The translations under genes and the position numbers were made by a program. DNA of 64,000 nt from Pseudoxanthobacter soli DSM 19599 (GTDB lineage Bacteria; Pseudomonadota; Alphaproteobacteria; Rhizobiales; Segnochrobactraceae), in contig NZ_FRXO01000001.1 of the NCBI RefSeq assembly GCF_900148505.1, forward strand, positions 496,001-560,000, read 5' to 3'. Positions 63,902-64,000 of this stretch are shown one piece after another (the stretch's first letter is position 1; every line of letters starts with the position of its first letter). The notes beneath the pieces are model-generated. The model had not been told where the DNA came from, searched no databases, and worked only from the letters and a program-made list of their open reading frames with translations.

Positions 63902-64000
63902 ATGAAGAAGACGTTATCCGAACTCGGATCGGCCGATGCCGCGCGCCAACGTGCCGGCGGAGGCGACGGTCCGCGTCAAGAGCGTCGCTTCGCCGGTTCG
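63902..64000 (+). CDS. Possible partial reading frame at the window edge
   Basis: An ATG at 63902 opens a frame of 33 codons (MKKTLSELGSADAARQRAGG and on) that runs off the window without a stop. Codon use is like neighbouring genes, but there is no strong ribosome-binding site and no recognisable domain yet. It may be the N-terminus of a real gene; too little is visible to name it. Confidence 0.35.
   Translation, partial: MKKTLSELGSADAARQRAGGGDGPRQERRFAGS

Noticed and set aside
1-64000. tRNA, rRNA, CRISPR, insertion sequence or prophage genes
   Set aside because: I looked for T-arm-like GGTTCGAATCC motifs, regular spaced repeats, transposase DDE signatures and integrases, and found none I could support.

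Overview
The window is high-GC DNA that is almost fully coding, with NAD/CoA-rich central metabolism. Its gene order points to an alphaproteobacterium of the Hyphomicrobiales (Rhizobiales): dnaB-alr-radA-cvpA-purF-SDR, pyrB next to a catalytically dead dihydroorotase homologue, a Rhizobium etli ReAV-type asparaginase, and CC0125-, DUF2059- and DUF2865-type secreted proteins. I see no rRNA, tRNA, CRISPR array, insertion sequence or phage gene. All family calls come from motifs read by eye; no database search was possible.

Layout. 0-8.2 kb (minus strand): a conserved housekeeping block, read dnaB, alr, radA, cvpA, purF, SDR. 8.4-14.7 kb (minus): a compact malonate decarboxylase operon, mdcA-C-D-E-G-B-H, with most junctions overlapping and no adjacent transporter or regulator. 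14.8-17.4 kb: a secreted alpha/beta hydrolase, a stand-alone receiver protein and an AraC-type regulator. 17.7-22.8 kb (plus): an EmrA/EmrB-like efflux pair followed by a FixL/FixJ-like sensor kinase and LuxR-type response regulator. 22.8-25.6 kb: a hydrolase, a GT-A glycosyltransferase-like protein and a TetR regulator with a candidate operator.

25.8-33.5 kb (plus): a bacterial alpha-2-macroglobulin with a PAN-like cysteine module and a CAEQ thioester, translationally coupled to penicillin-binding protein 1C (pbpC). 33.6-38 kb (plus): an SDR-fold protein lacking the catalytic Tyr and Lys, an asparaginase, a Sua5-type tRNA-modification enzyme, xseB and a pirin. 38-47.7 kb: flavin reductase, lipoprotein, extradiol dioxygenase, YnfA, class II DAHP synthase, an OafA-like acyltransferase with SGNH domain, glutathione reductase, DUF2059 protein and rpiA. 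48-53.1 kb: gph, an AidB-like acyl-CoA dehydrogenase, pyrB and the inactive dihydroorotase homologue.

The most accessory-looking part is 53.1-56.8 kb. It is a four-gene minus-strand cassette, visibly poorer in G+C than everything around it and abutting the pyrimidine gene stop codon. It encodes a CDP-glycerol-glycerophosphotransferase-like enzyme with an N-terminal coiled coil, a SerB-like HAD phosphatase, a LicC-like sugar/alcohol-phosphate nucleotidyltransferase and a SAM methyltransferase. Together they look like a pathway that activates a phosphorylated small molecule as an NDP derivative and transfers it to a surface or cytoplasmic acceptor. It is the best candidate for an undescribed system here.

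56.9-64 kb: a ModE-like regulator, CcdA, a metallo-beta-lactamase-fold protein with a degenerate second metal site, a DUF2865 protein, gltX, and thiM preceded by a TPP riboswitch whose downstream hairpin buries the thiM Shine-Dalgarno sequence. The window ends inside a possible new reading frame.
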